A DNA stretch of 41,423 bases from Methanobrevibacter sp. (GTDB lineage Archaea > Methanobacteriota > Methanobacteria > Methanobacteriales > Methanobacteriaceae): positions 1 to 41,423 of the forward strand of contig JAFRFB010000054.1 of assembly GCA_017434555.1 (NCBI GenBank). Direction: 5' to 3'. Each line of letters starts with the position of its first letter. The first letter of the stretch is position 1. The notes below the pieces were generated by a model. That model was not told the DNA's origin. It made no database searches and worked only from the letters and a program-made list of their open reading frames with translations. The translations under genes and the position numbers were made by a program. Shown here in pieces: positions 17,816 through 29,669 of this stretch.

Positions 17816-17851
17816 ATAATGGGAAATTTTCCATTATTTATTCTTATTTTT
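17816..17851 (+). terminator. Terminator after hisB
   Basis: Perfect arms ATAATGG and CCATTAT around GAAATTTT, immediately after the hisB stop codon, then a T-rich tail. Confidence 0.65.
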
Positions 17852-17862
17852 AGTAAATTTTT

Positions 17863-17901
17863 AAAAAAAAGTTAAAAAAATAAGTAGAAGTGAATCTACT
17901 T
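17863..17901 (-). terminator. Terminator after mtd
   Basis: On the minus strand, AAGTAGA-TTCACT-TCTACTT is followed by long T-runs. The mtd stop codon overlaps the first arm. Confidence 0.7.
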
Positions 17902-18730
17902 ATTCTGGTTTTGAGATTAAATCGGTTTTGCATCCAACGTTTCCTTCTTTCATGTGAGGAGTTCTTAAAACAGTGTCGTTGGATTTTTCGAGTTCTCTTG
18001 CTTCTTGTGCTAATTTAGCAGCAGCTGCAGCGATTTCGTGAGCAGCAGCAACTAAAGGAATGAAGTTTTCGAATCCTTTGGTCATGAAACAACCTTTCAT
18101 GTCTAAGTTTGCGACAGATCCAGCCATTTCGTATGCTGCAATAGCTTTAGCTTTTGCGTATGGGTTAGCGAATTCAGCTGCTTCAACAGCTTTTTCAGCA
18201 GTAATAATGAGTTTTGGTAATTCGATTTCTTCACCAGCATCAGCAGCAGCGATTACACCATCGATAGTTTTTTGTACTAATCTTAATGCTCCGGTTTCTG
18301 CTAATACTTTTAAGATATCTGCGTTGAAAATAGCCATTTCAGTTGGGTCTAACCATTCTCTTTTTGCACCAATCATTGGGTCAGACATTACGATAATGTA
18401 ACCGAGACCTTGTTCATCCATTTCATCTTTTTTACCTTTACCTGGTGCGTCACCAATGATAATAGCAGGGAGGTCTTTTTCAGATAAAAGTTCTCTTGCT
18501 TTTGCAGGACCTGGTGCACCTGGGTTTGGTGAAATGAATATTGCGAAATCAGGTTCAAATTGGTCTATTTTAGGAACAACGTCTTCTACTTGTTCTGGGT
18601 TCATTTTTGCTCCAGATCCAAATACTCTTACATCAATATTTGGTCTGTCTGCTCTTTCGTCTAACAACAAATCGATAACAGGTGAAGTACCAATGTTACC
18701 ACTTTTTATAATAGCAATTTTAACTACCAT
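17900..18730 (-). CDS. mtd: F420-dependent methylenetetrahydromethanopterin dehydrogenase
   Basis: Mtd reversibly reduces methenyl-H4MPT to methylene-H4MPT with reduced F420, in the central CO2-to-methane path. The 276-residue protein begins VVKIAIIKSGNIGTSPVIDLLLD and contains ISPNPGAPGPAKARELL and IIVMSDPMIGAKREWLDP, the well-conserved Mtd segments (each broken by variable residues), and ends with the usual LRTPHMKEGNVGCKTDL tail. AGGAGAT lies a few bases before the ATG. Codon choice is strongly biased toward a small set of codons, as in highly expressed genes. It is monocistronic with its own hairpin terminator. Confidence 0.98.
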   Translation of the reverse strand: MVVKIAIIKSGNIGTSPVIDLLLDERADRPNIDVRVFGSGAKMNPEQVEDVVPKIDQFEPDFAIFISPNPGAPGPAKARELLSEKDLPAIIIGDAPGKGKKDEMDEQGLGYIIVMSDPMIGAKREWLDPTEMAIFNADILKVLAETGALRLVQKTIDGVIAAADAGEEIELPKLIITAEKAVEAAEFANPYAKAKAIAAYEMAGSVANLDMKGCFMTKGFENFIPLVAAAHEIAAAAAKLAQEARELEKSNDTVLRTPHMKEGNVGCKTDLISKPE

Positions 18731-18820
18731 ATTAAATATCTCCTATATTTGTAATAATAAATATGGTAAGAAAATTATTTAAATCTTATTATTTAATTAT
18801 TTTATATGCTCTAGAATTAT

Positions 18821-18900
18821 TTTCATGAAAAATTAAATACTGTTTATAAATTTTAATTAATTTTATAATAATTAATATTATTTCACGAAAAATTTATAAT
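18821..18900. promoter_or_regulatory. Two TTTCRYGAAA palindromes upstream of mtd
   Basis: TTTCATGAAA at 18821-18830 and TTTCACGAAA at 18891-18900 are exactly 70 bases apart, and both continue into AAATT. They lie about 90 and 160 bases upstream of the mtd start, in an otherwise empty AT-rich stretch (18731-18997), so they are candidate operator sites. No regulator is identified. Confidence 0.35.
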
Positions 18901-18997
18901 TTATTTATTTTTTATTAAACTAAATTTAAAATAAACATAAAAAAATTTAGTTAAAAAATTCTGATAATTTTTTTTGGTAAAATAATAAAAAAAGTAG

Positions 18998-19069
18998 TGG
19001 TTCCGACGAGACTCGAACTCGTGATCCCCTCCTTGTAAGGGAGGTATCATACCACTAGACCACGGAACC
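18998..19069 (-). tRNA. tRNA-Val (anticodon UAC)
   Basis: A full cloverleaf is visible on the minus strand: acceptor arms GGTTCCG and CGGAACC with discriminator A, anticodon stem CCTCC/GGAGG around the loop CTTACAA (anticodon TAC), and T-arm ACGAG-TTCGAGT-CTCGT. No intron is seen and CCA is not encoded, so CCA must be added after transcription. The gene is 72 bases long. Confidence 0.97.
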
Positions 19070-19172
19070 AACAAATTATATTATGGTTTTGATAATATAT
19101 AAGTGTTTCGTTGAAAAATTATAAATAAAAATAAATCCAATATACTTATTTAGAAAAAAAGATGTGATAAAT

Positions 19173-20096
19173 ATGGCTTGGGATGATACAGCAAGTAAAG
19201 TATGGATGGACGGAGAATTTGTTGATTGGAAAGATGCAAAAATTCACTCACTTTCTCACGTAGTCCACTATGGAACAAGTGTTTTTGAAGGTATACGTGC
19301 ATATAGCAATGAAAATGGTGTTGCAGTATTTCGTTTAAAAGAACATGTAAGAAGATTATTTGATTCTGCAAAAATATACAAAATACCAATTCCATTTACT
19401 GAAGAAGAAATTGCAGAAGCGATAAAAGATACTGTAAGGGAAAACGGTTTAACCTCATGTTACATACGTCCAATCGTATTTAGAGGCTATGGTGAATTAG
19501 GTGTTAATCCTTTAAACTGTCCTGTTAATGTAGTTATCGCTGCATGGGAATGGGGTTCATACCTTGGAGAAGAAGGAATGGAAAACGGTGTTGACATCGG
19601 TGTTTCATCCTGGAGAAAACCTGCTCCTGACACTTTCCCTGCTCTTGCAAAATGTGGAGCTAACTATATGAACTCCCAACTGGCAAAACTCGAAGCAATT
19701 GAACACGGATATGATGAAGCTATCATGTTAGATTATACAGGATATGTTTCAGAAGGTAGTGGAGAAAACATATTCTTAGTAGAAGACGGTGTTTTACATA
19801 CTCCTTCACTTGGATCTTCTAACTTAAAAGGAATTACCCGTGATTCAATTATTAAAGTGGCTGGAGATTTAGGATTTGAAGTTATTGAAGAAACAATTAC
19901 CCGTGAAAGATTATATTTAGCTGATGAAGTATTTTTCACTGGAACAGCTGCTGAAGTAACTCCAATCAGATCCATTGACCATAAAGTTATTGGAATCGGA
20001 AAAAGAGGTCCAGTTGCTGAGAAAATACAATCCACTTTCTTTGACATTGTTGAAGGTAAAATCGAAGACAAATATGCATGGTTAGATTATATTTAA
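19173..20096 (+). CDS. ilvE: Branched-chain amino acid aminotransferase
   Basis: PLP-dependent class IV aminotransferase of 307 residues that makes valine, leucine and isoleucine from their keto acids. The PLP lysine is K160 in [16 protein letters not shown], and the cofactor-phosphate region follows ([14 protein letters not shown], then [10 protein letters not shown]). The N-terminal [18 protein letters not shown] is typical of IlvE. A GTG three codons earlier is in frame, but the ATG at 19173 gives the standard MAWDD start with GTGAT just upstream. uppP follows after ten bases and its ribosome site overlaps the ilvE stop, so the two form an operon although their functions differ. Confidence 0.95.
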   Translation: MAWDDTASKVWMDGEFVDWKDAKIHSLSHVVHYGTSVFEGIRAYSNENGVAVFRLKEHVRRLFDSAKIYKIPIPFTEEEIAEAIKDTVRENGLTSCYIRPIVFRGYGELGVNPLNCPVNVVIAAWEWGSYLGEEGMENGVDIGVSSWRKPAPDTFPALAKCGANYMNSQLAKLEAIEHGYDEAIMLDYTGYVSEGSGENIFLVEDGVLHTPSLGSSNLKGITRDSIIKVAGDLGFEVIEETITRERLYLADEVFFTGTAAEVTPIRSIDHKVIGIGKRGPVAEKIQSTFFDIVEGKIEDKYAWLDYI

Positions 20097-20106
20097 GGTG
20101 TAGAAA

Positions 20107-20940
20107 ATGGATATTTTTCAGGGAATTATCATCGGTATTGTTCAGGGATTAACTGAATTTTTACCGGTCAGTAGTTCTGCACACTTAATATTTATCCAGA
20201 ATATTCTAGGTGTTGAAAGCTCTCTTGCTTTCGATACTTTTCTCCATTTGGGGTCTCTGCTTGCAGTCTTAATTTTTTTCCGTGCGGATATTTATAAAAT
20301 GATACGTGCATGGCTGTTAAGTGTTGGAGACTTGTTGCAACATAGATTCAAGGAAGGATTTTATGCAGATCCCTATAAAAGACTTGCATGGTATGTAATT
20401 ATAGCTACAATTCCAGTAGGTATTGCTGGTGTGCTTTTTGAAAGTCAGGTGGACGCATTATTTGCAGGTGCATTATATGTTCCGGGATTCTTTTTGTTTG
20501 TAACAGGTACAATATTATACCTATCTCAAAGAATGGCTTCAGGAAAAATTGACATGTCCCATATGGGATGGTTCCAGTCATTATTCATGGGATTAGGTCA
20601 GGCCTGTGCAATCATGCCAGGTTTATCCCGTTCAGGAACAACCATTGCAGCAGGTTTAGTAATGGGTCTTGATAAGGAATTTGCAGCAAAATTCAGTTTT
20701 ATATTGTCAATACCAGCTATTTTCGGTGCATTTATATTGCAGCTAAAGGATATCGGACTATCAATGAGTGGAGATGGTGCTGCCATTATTTTAGGATTTA
20801 TTGCAGCATTCATTTCAGGTTATTTTGCTATTAAATGGTTACTTGATTTAATCCAAAACAAAAGTTTGGATATATTCTCTTACTACTGTTGGATAGTTGG
20901 TATAGTTGTATTTATGGGTTCAATCGCCCATATATTCTAA
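20107..20940 (+). CDS. uppP: Undecaprenyl-diphosphatase-type polyprenyl pyrophosphatase (UppP/BacA)
   Basis: A 277-residue integral membrane enzyme that recycles polyprenyl diphosphate to the monophosphate glycan carrier. The two family signatures are present: GLTEFLPVSSSAHL near residue 15 and MPGLSRSGTTIAAG near residue 172, which hold the catalytic Glu, Ser and Arg residues. About eight membrane segments are visible. In a pseudomurein archaeon it would serve cell-wall and N-glycan lipid carriers, fitting the flippase at 14660. AGGTG precedes the ATG. Confidence 0.95.
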   Translation: MDIFQGIIIGIVQGLTEFLPVSSSAHLIFIQNILGVESSLAFDTFLHLGSLLAVLIFFRADIYKMIRAWLLSVGDLLQHRFKEGFYADPYKRLAWYVIIATIPVGIAGVLFESQVDALFAGALYVPGFFLFVTGTILYLSQRMASGKIDMSHMGWFQSLFMGLGQACAIMPGLSRSGTTIAAGLVMGLDKEFAAKFSFILSIPAIFGAFILQLKDIGLSMSGDGAAIILGFIAAFISGYFAIKWLLDLIQNKSLDIFSYYCWIVGIVVFMGSIAHIF

Positions 20941-20953
20941 AAATAATAATAAA

Positions 20954-20973
20954 ATGTAGTTATTTAACTACAT
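20954..20973. terminator. Bidirectional hairpin between uppP and cobT
   Basis: ATGTAGTTA-TT-TAACTACAT is followed by T-runs on both strands. The cobT stop codon lies inside the hairpin. Confidence 0.75.
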
Positions 20974-22037
20974 GTTTTTTCTATTTTTTTTCTTAACTTT
21001 TCTAAAGGAACACCACGGGCCAATGCAGTAAACATTGCTCCTCCGGCACCGGCTCCTTCTTTAACAAAACCGTCAAGATAATTTTTTAAACCGTCATGGT
21101 CTGAATCTTCAAATTTAGGGTCAACAGAGTGCAGTGTTATGTCATCGTCAATCTGCTTTAAAAGACCAAGTAAATCTGCAGTTTCATCGCCTACAACATA
21201 AACCGTTGTTGCAAGGTTTATTGTTGAAAAATCAAAGTTTGGCTTAATTGATTTTATAACAGCGCATGCTGCAGCCATCTGTGTTCCTCCAGCCAATATA
21301 AGAGGTATTTGGCCATCAACACCTAAAACAAAACCGCTTATGCCTGCTAATGTAGGATCACCAACTGCACCGATTGCCTGAAGACCATCGATATTGTCTG
21401 TATCAGGGTTCAATCCCGCATTTTCAAGTCCTTCATCAACTATTTTTGTTTTCATGTCATGGGGATTGTGGGGCATACTTCCGCTGACTTTTTCATTTGC
21501 ATCATAGCCTAAAGCTCTTAAAACCCCTAATGCGGTAGTTGTACCTGCAGCAATACTTTCTCCAATAATAAGCATTGGATGACGTCTTGCAAGTTCTGCT
21601 CCTAACTCACGGGCATTTTCATAAATCTCCAATGGGTTTAAAACACCTTTTCCGGTTCTTATGTCTCTGCCATAATCTTTTCCAAGATGCATGCATTCAA
21701 TATGAGGTTTGATTTTACAGCCTGCATCTGCAATAATAAATGGGATATCAGCTATTTCAAGGGACGCTTTTGTAAGCATTGCCGGTGTTGGAGCAGCAGC
21801 TTTTCCAACAACAGTCTGTGGGATTTCTTCCATACACTCAACATGGCCTAAAACCATTAATTCTGAATCTGCTGCAGGAGTGTATTCAGTCAGTTCCGCT
21901 GATGCGCCCGCACCTGATAAACCAGGTATTAATGAGGTTTCTGTAGTTCCTATTGTACAAATAAATACTGGATCAATCACTTCAGCCAAATATTCCATCA
22001 ATTCAGTTGATCCGTAAGTTGTAATTCCTTCTATCAT
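20964..22037 (-). CDS. cobT: Archaeal CobT-like nicotinate-nucleotide phosphoribosyltransferase family protein
   Basis: 357 residues resembling the archaeal branch of the CobT family, which activates the lower-ligand base for cobamide assembly. Visible signs are the glycine-rich IGTTETSLIPGLSGAGAS, VVGKAAAPTPAMLTKASLE, IGESIAAGTTTALGVLRALG and LILAGGTQMAAACAVIK, which match this group's conserved loops (each split by variable residues). The archaeal form differs from bacterial CobT, and its base substrate is uncertain. GAGGA lies before the ATG. The upstream 173-residue gene ends in an ATGA overlap with this start, so translation is coupled. Confidence 0.85.
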   Translation of the reverse strand: MIEGITTYGSTELMEYLAEVIDPVFICTIGTTETSLIPGLSGAGASAELTEYTPAADSELMVLGHVECMEEIPQTVVGKAAAPTPAMLTKASLEIADIPFIIADAGCKIKPHIECMHLGKDYGRDIRTGKGVLNPLEIYENARELGAELARRHPMLIIGESIAAGTTTALGVLRALGYDANEKVSGSMPHNPHDMKTKIVDEGLENAGLNPDTDNIDGLQAIGAVGDPTLAGISGFVLGVDGQIPLILAGGTQMAAACAVIKSIKPNFDFSTINLATTVYVVGDETADLLGLLKQIDDDITLHSVDPKFEDSDHDGLKNYLDGFVKEGAGAGGAMFTALARGVPLEKLRKKIEKTCS

Positions 22038-22555
22038 AATTTTTCCTCAATTTTTTCTAATAATTCTATTACTTTTTTATTTTGATTAATAATTTTTTGA
22101 TTTTGTAAAAATATTCTGTTTAAATAATCTGCAGTGGTTTTTTCCGGCTTTTTGTTGAATGTTTTACCGTCTCTAGCTCTTGGAGGAATACTGTCAAGTA
22201 TTTCATTTCTGGTAGGAGCTTCTTTTGGTCTTGCAGGAATCATTCCTTTACTTTTACCATCTTCAAATGACATTTCACTGATATAGTCATGTGATACTTC
22301 TTTTCTTCCTTTTTCTTCTAAAAGCTCCATCAAACGCCTATCAACAGCTTCTTCGCCTACAAGCATTTCCTGTTCAACTTCATGATACAGTCTCTTTTGA
22401 ATGTTGTATGCATCATAAATAGGGATACCTCTTTTTTGAGTTTCTTCTTTAAAAGCATCATTAATGTGAATATCCCCAGTTAGCTTATTTACTCTTTTTT
22501 CTTCTACAGTATTAGTGTTATAAAATCCCATGTATTGAATTATGTTTTCATTCAT
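22034..22555 (-). CDS. Unknown protein coupled to cobT
   Basis: A 173-residue soluble, charged protein that I do not recognise. It begins MNENIIQYMGFYN and has a central helical stretch (AYNIQKRLYHEVEQEMLVGE). A Pro/Lys-rich hinge follows (PARPKEAPTRNEILDSIPPR), and a C-terminal amphipathic helix (IINQNKKVIELLEKIEEKL) could form a coiled coil. No signal peptide or membrane segment is seen. Its TGA overlaps the ATG of cobT by four bases, the tightest coupling in the window, so a link to cobamide synthesis or simply co-regulation is likely. Function unknown. Confidence 0.75.
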   Translation of the reverse strand: MNENIIQYMGFYNTNTVEEKRVNKLTGDIHINDAFKEETQKRGIPIYDAYNIQKRLYHEVEQEMLVGEEAVDRRLMELLEEKGRKEVSHDYISEMSFEDGKSKGMIPARPKEAPTRNEILDSIPPRARDGKTFNKKPEKTTADYLNRIFLQNQKIINQNKKVIELLEKIEEKL

Positions 22556-22654
22556 TAAATAATTTTTTTTACAAGTTATCCATTATTGCTTTCTCATTAT
22601 TTTTTAAAATAAAATTTAAAAGTTAAATGATGCAAATATAAGTATGATGTTAAG

Positions 22655-25662
<3,008 letters not shown>

Positions 25663-25668
25663 TCATAG

Positions 25669-25681
25669 ATAATTATATAAA
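25669..25681 (+). promoter_or_regulatory. Promoter of the XTP pyrophosphatase gene, predicted leaderless
   Basis: AATTATATAAAA is centred about 28 bases before the ATG at 25705, with no ribosome site between. Confidence 0.45.
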
Positions 25682-25704
25682 AAATTTAATTCAAATCTAT
25701 TTTT

Positions 25705-26256
25705 ATGATAACATTTATAACTGGTAACGAACATAAAGTTATAGAAGCAGAGAATATTTTCAAAGTTCATGGTATTGAACTTGAGCATATTGACTTAGGC
25801 TACATGGAACCTCAGGGAACTCTTGAGGAGGTAGCTATGTTTGGTGCAAAATATGCTAGCCGTGAGCTAAATAGACCTGTGATTGTTGAAGATGCTGGTT
25901 TATTCATTAGAGCTTTAAATGATTTTCCAGGAACATATTCACATTATGTTCAAGATACTTTAGGTAATCAGGGAATTTTAAAGTTGTTAAATGATGTACC
26001 TGACCGTTATGCCGAATTCAGGTCAGTTATTGGGTACTGCGCCCCCAATTCTGAGCCCAAGACTTTTTTAGGCAAGGTCGTAGGAGAAATATCAGTTGAA
26101 GAAAAAGGAGATTTAGGGTTTGCTTTTGATCCTATATTTTATGTGCCTAGTGAGCATAAGACCTTTGGTGAATTAACAACTGAAGAAAAAAACCAATTTT
26201 CACATAGAAAAAATTCATTAAAAAAATTTATAGAGTGGTATACTACTCAAGATTAA
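25705..26256 (+). CDS. XTP/dITP pyrophosphatase (RdgB/HAM1 family)
   Basis: 183 residues. The enzyme hydrolyses ITP, dITP and XTP to monophosphates, keeping deaminated purines out of nucleic acids. The opening [17 protein letters not shown] and the metal-site loop [19 protein letters not shown] are diagnostic, as is [11 protein letters not shown] near residue 135. No Shine-Dalgarno is seen before the ATG, and a TATA-like TTATATAA is centred about 28 bases upstream, so the mRNA is probably leaderless. It lies between kae1-bud32 and the S15 gene on the same strand. Confidence 0.95.
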   Translation: MITFITGNEHKVIEAENIFKVHGIELEHIDLGYMEPQGTLEEVAMFGAKYASRELNRPVIVEDAGLFIRALNDFPGTYSHYVQDTLGNQGILKLLNDVPDRYAEFRSVIGYCAPNSEPKTFLGKVVGEISVEEKGDLGFAFDPIFYVPSEHKTFGELTTEEKNQFSHRKNSLKKFIEWYTTQD

Positions 26257-26281
26257 TTTATTATATAATTAGGTGTTATTT

Positions 26282-26680
26282 ATGGCAAGACCAGAATGGG
26301 TAACTTATAGTAACGAAGAAATTGAAGAAATGATTTTAAAATTTAACAAAGAAGGTAAAAGTACTTCCGAAATTGGTATTATCTTAAGAGACCAATACGG
26401 AATTCCTAAAGTTAAAGATGTAACTGGTGAAAGAATCACCGAAATCTTAAAAAGAAACGATCAAGCTGGTGAATACCCAGAAGATTTAATGAACTTAATC
26501 AGAAGAGCTGTTAACATCAGAGATCACTTAGAAGAAAATCCTAAAGATTTACACTCTAAAAGAGGATTAACTATCATTGAATCAAGAATCAGAAAATTAG
26601 CTTCCTACTACGTAAGTGAAGGCCAATTACCAGAAGGTTGGAGATATAATCCACAAACAGCAGCACTCCTTGTTAAATAG
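26282..26680 (+). CDS. rps15: 30S ribosomal protein S15 (archaeal/eukaryotic S13 type)
   Basis: 132 residues with the archaeal N-terminal extension [17 protein letters not shown] and the S15 core ([21 protein letters not shown], then [12 protein letters not shown]). It binds 16S rRNA and the small-subunit platform. A GTG three codons upstream is in frame but coincides with the GGTG ribosome site; the ATG at 26282 gives the usual MARPEW start. Codon choice is narrow, as for highly expressed genes. Its 3' end overlaps the likely start of the RecJ-like gene. Confidence 0.97.
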   Translation: MARPEWVTYSNEEIEEMILKFNKEGKSTSEIGIILRDQYGIPKVKDVTGERITEILKRNDQAGEYPEDLMNLIRRAVNIRDHLEENPKDLHSKRGLTIIESRIRKLASYYVSEGQLPEGWRYNPQTAALLVK

Positions 26681-28001
26681 GGCTAGTGAAGCTAGTAATA
26701 TGCTCAAAGAGCATATTGAAAATGATGAAGTTATTCGTATAATTTCACATAATGATGCTGATGGTATATCAGCAGCAGCTGTAGTAGCGAATGCTTTAAA
26801 AGAAGAGAACGCTCAATTTCACACTACTATAGTGCCTAGATTAAAGGAAGATGTAATAAATCAGCTCAGACATGAGCAACATGATTTATTCATTTTTTCA
26901 GATATGGGAAGTTCCTTTGTAAGCGAATTGAATACGTTTAAAAGTGATGTTATTATAGCTGACCACCATCAAGTGGATGGAACTGAAGCAGATAGTAATT
27001 TGGTTCATGTAAATCCACATTTGTTTGAAATTGATGGTAGTAAAGATTTATCCGGAGCAGGTTCTGCATATTTATGTGTTCGTGATTTGGATAAAAAGCA
27101 TTTAGCTTATTTTGCACTTATAGGTGCTTTTGGTGATATGCAAGGCCAAGATGGATTTAATGGTGTCAACAAATTAATTTTAGAGGATGCAAAAGAAACT
27201 AACTTGGAAATTAATGAGGATTTAAAAATAGTTTCAAAAGCATCAGAACCATTATTCAAATCTCTTGCTTATACATTCACACCACCATTGCCTGGAATTA
27301 GTGGAGACTTGGAAGGCGCTACCGCATTTTTAGAAAAGATTGGATTGTCCTATGGTATCAAATTCAGTGATTTGGCTGATGAGGAAAAAGACGTTTTAAC
27401 AGCCGAATTAATAAAAATAAATCCTGATATTTATGGTGACTGTTATTTGATTCCAAAAGAAATTCCTATGTTAAGGGATTTGGAGGAATATGCATATATC
27501 TTAGATGCATGCGGTAAAAACAAGAAATTTGGTTTAGGTTTAAGCATCTCTTTAGGTGAAAGGGAAAAAGCATTGTCAACTGCAACTGAATTGCAGCGTA
27601 AATACCGTGACCAAATTGTAAAAGGTCTCGAATGGGTTAAAAGAGAAGGTGCTGTTCAATTAAATGCATCACAATATTTATATAGTGAAGATAAAGTTTT
27701 AAAGTCTGTAATGGGTACTATTGCAAGTATCGGACTTTCCGTTGAATTAATTGACTCATCAAAACCTGTGCTTGGACTGTCAAGACTTCACAATGACATT
27801 AAAATATCCGGTAGAACTACTAGGGATATGGTTGAACGTGGAGTTGACCTTGGAAAAGCTTTACGTGACAGTTCAAATAATTTCGGCGGTACTGGTGGAG
27901 GTCACGATATTGCGGCCGGAGCTATGATACCTTATGAAAGTAAGGATAATTTCCTTCATATATTTGACGAAATGATTGAATATCAATTAAAAAATGATTA
28001 A
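26670..28001 (+). CDS. recJ: RecJ-like DHH/DHHA1 phosphoesterase (archaeal)
   Basis: The DHH domain is marked by [15 protein letters not shown] and [10 protein letters not shown], whose Asp and His residues bind Mn2+. The C-terminal DHHA1 nucleic-acid-binding part carries [16 protein letters not shown]. This is the archaeal RecJ group, single-strand exonucleases that include the GINS-associated nuclease. The reading frame extends back into the S15 gene. The most likely start is TTG at 26670 (protein beginning [10 protein letters not shown], 443 residues), overlapping S15 by 11 bases; an ATG at 26700 is the alternative. Neither has a clear ribosome site, so expression probably depends on translation of S15. 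Confidence 0.88.
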   Translation: MLNRASEASNMLKEHIENDEVIRIISHNDADGISAAAVVANALKEENAQFHTTIVPRLKEDVINQLRHEQHDLFIFSDMGSSFVSELNTFKSDVIIADHHQVDGTEADSNLVHVNPHLFEIDGSKDLSGAGSAYLCVRDLDKKHLAYFALIGAFGDMQGQDGFNGVNKLILEDAKETNLEINEDLKIVSKASEPLFKSLAYTFTPPLPGISGDLEGATAFLEKIGLSYGIKFSDLADEEKDVLTAELIKINPDIYGDCYLIPKEIPMLRDLEEYAYILDACGKNKKFGLGLSISLGEREKALSTATELQRKYRDQIVKGLEWVKREGAVQLNASQYLYSEDKVLKSVMGTIASIGLSVELIDSSKPVLGLSRLHNDIKISGRTTRDMVERGVDLGKALRDSSNNFGGTGGGHDIAAGAMIPYESKDNFLHIFDEMIEYQLKND

Positions 28002-28002
28002 T

Positions 28003-29190
28003 ATGTTTTTAACAAAAAAAGAAGAACAGATGTGCGATGGTGAATTTGGTGAAACCATCCGTAAAAGTATGGATATTCTAGTTGCTTTAGGAGATATCTA
28101 TGGGGCTTCTAAACTTGTTGATATTACTTCTGCTCAGGTATCTGGAGTTTCATACAAAACTATTGGCCAGGCAGGTTTAGAATATCTTGAAGATTTGGCC
28201 AGTGAAGAATTTGAATATTCAGGCATTAACGCTTCACTCAATCCTCCTGGAACTGATTTGGATAACTGGGAAGCTCTAGGATTTCCAAAGGAATTCTCAA
28301 TTAAACAAAATCAGATTGTAGATGCTTATGGAAAGCTTGGAATTTCCAAAACATGTACCTGTACACCATACCTTGTAGGTAACGTTCCTAGATTTAGAGA
28401 TCATGTGTCATGGTCCGAATCATCTGCTGTAGCTTATGTCAATTCTGTAATTGGAGCCAGAACCAATCGTGAAGGCGGTCCTGCAGCTCTTGCAGCAGCT
28501 ATTGTTGGTAAGACTCCTCTATATGGATTCCACTTAGATGAAAACAGAAAAGCAAACTTAATAGTTAATGTCAATACTGAATTATCCGGTGCAGATTGGG
28601 GAGCATTAGGTTATATTGTAGGAAAAACCGTTGGTGGCGGAGTACCTTACTTCAATGTTAAAAATACTCCAAACAATAATGATTTAAAAACTTTAGGTGC
28701 GGCTATTGCATCATCAGGTTCTGTAGCATTATACCATATGGAAAATGTAACTCCTGAATGGAGCGCAACAGATAAGGATGAAGTTGAAGATTACATGTTC
28801 GTATCTGATAAGGATATTTTAGAAACCCGCCAAAAATTAACTACAACTGATCGTGTACCTGATTTAATTTGTTTGGGTTGTCCTCATGCTTCACTTGAAG
28901 AAATCAAGAATGTTGCTATGATTGTTGAGGATAAATCTATTAAAAACAAGTTATGGATTTGCACATCCGTTTCTGTTAAGGCAACTGCTGATAGGATGGG
29001 TTATACTCAAATCATTGAAGCCGCAGGAGGAAATGTTGTATGTGACACATGTATGGTTGTTGCTCCAATAGAAGATATGGGCTTTGAAGTAATAGGTGTC
29101 AACTCAGCTAAAGCAGCAAATTATGTGCCTTCAATGTGCGGTCTTGATGTAGTTTATGATGATGTGGAAAATCTTATCAATTTTGAGTGA
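28003..29190 (+). CDS. Aconitase X family protein, probable phosphomevalonate dehydratase large subunit
   Basis: 395 residues of the AcnX (DUF521) large-subunit type. In archaea this subunit pairs with a small subunit to dehydrate (R)-5-phosphomevalonate in the modified mevalonate route to isoprenoids. Probable iron-sulfur cysteines are in [28 protein letters not shown] and [31 protein letters not shown] is another conserved stretch. An ATG at 27994 overlaps the RecJ-like stop, but the family usually begins MFLTKKEE, so 28003 is preferred. The small subunit is not in the window. The neighbouring RecJ-like gene ends at 28001, suggesting one transcript. Confidence 0.9.
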   Translation: MFLTKKEEQMCDGEFGETIRKSMDILVALGDIYGASKLVDITSAQVSGVSYKTIGQAGLEYLEDLASEEFEYSGINASLNPPGTDLDNWEALGFPKEFSIKQNQIVDAYGKLGISKTCTCTPYLVGNVPRFRDHVSWSESSAVAYVNSVIGARTNREGGPAALAAAIVGKTPLYGFHLDENRKANLIVNVNTELSGADWGALGYIVGKTVGGGVPYFNVKNTPNNNDLKTLGAAIASSGSVALYHMENVTPEWSATDKDEVEDYMFVSDKDILETRQKLTTTDRVPDLICLGCPHASLEEIKNVAMIVEDKSIKNKLWICTSVSVKATADRMGYTQIIEAAGGNVVCDTCMVVAPIEDMGFEVIGVNSAKAANYVPSMCGLDVVYDDVENLINFE

Positions 29191-29669
29191 TAATAATATT
29201 TTCTACAATAGATTTTTTCATATTCTACTAAGAAAATTTTAATTGCATAAATGTTAATTTTTTTTGATATTTTTTTCTTATTTTTTTATATTTATTATTT
29301 AATATTTTTTTTAGAGATAAATTATTATTTTTAGTATTATTTTTCTTGTTTAACCTTTCATTTTTCGTTTTCAAATTTTTAAATTTAATTTTGTTTACAA
29401 ATATATTGTATAATATATGTTTTATTTATATGCATTATCATTTTTTTAATCATTTTTTATTTTTTATATATTATTTCATTAATATGTTTAATCATAAAAT
29501 ATTTTCCGATGTTTTGTTTAACTTATTTCATTATTTTCTGAAATGATTTTAATTGACCTTATTTTTTAAAAAGAAAAACATTTATATTGGCTTAACATAA
29601 ATTAACATCAGTATAATAGTTTTTTATTTAATGAGCATATTATACAATAGAATGAAAAGGTAATAGCAT
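29191..29669. other. AT-rich intergenic region before the giant surface-protein gene
   Basis: 479 bases of T-rich DNA with no convincing gene. A Phe/Ile/Tyr-rich open frame at 29346-29546 lacks a ribosome site and looks like random translation of T-rich sequence. The right end holds the promoter of the giant gene; otherwise no repeat or RNA structure stands out. Confidence 0.6.
29574..29664 (+). promoter_or_regulatory. Probable promoter and ribosome site of the giant surface-protein gene
   Basis: A purine-rich AAAAAGAAAAAC stretch followed by TTTATATT (about 29567-29588) resembles an archaeal BRE plus TATA box. AAGGTAAT at 29657-29664, five bases before the ATG, is the ribosome site. This predicts a leader of roughly 60 bases. 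Confidence 0.5.

Noticed and set aside
29346-29546. 66-codon open frame rich in Phe, Ile and Tyr before the giant gene
   Set aside because: It is a translation of T-rich intergenic DNA with no ribosome site, no domain and implausible composition.
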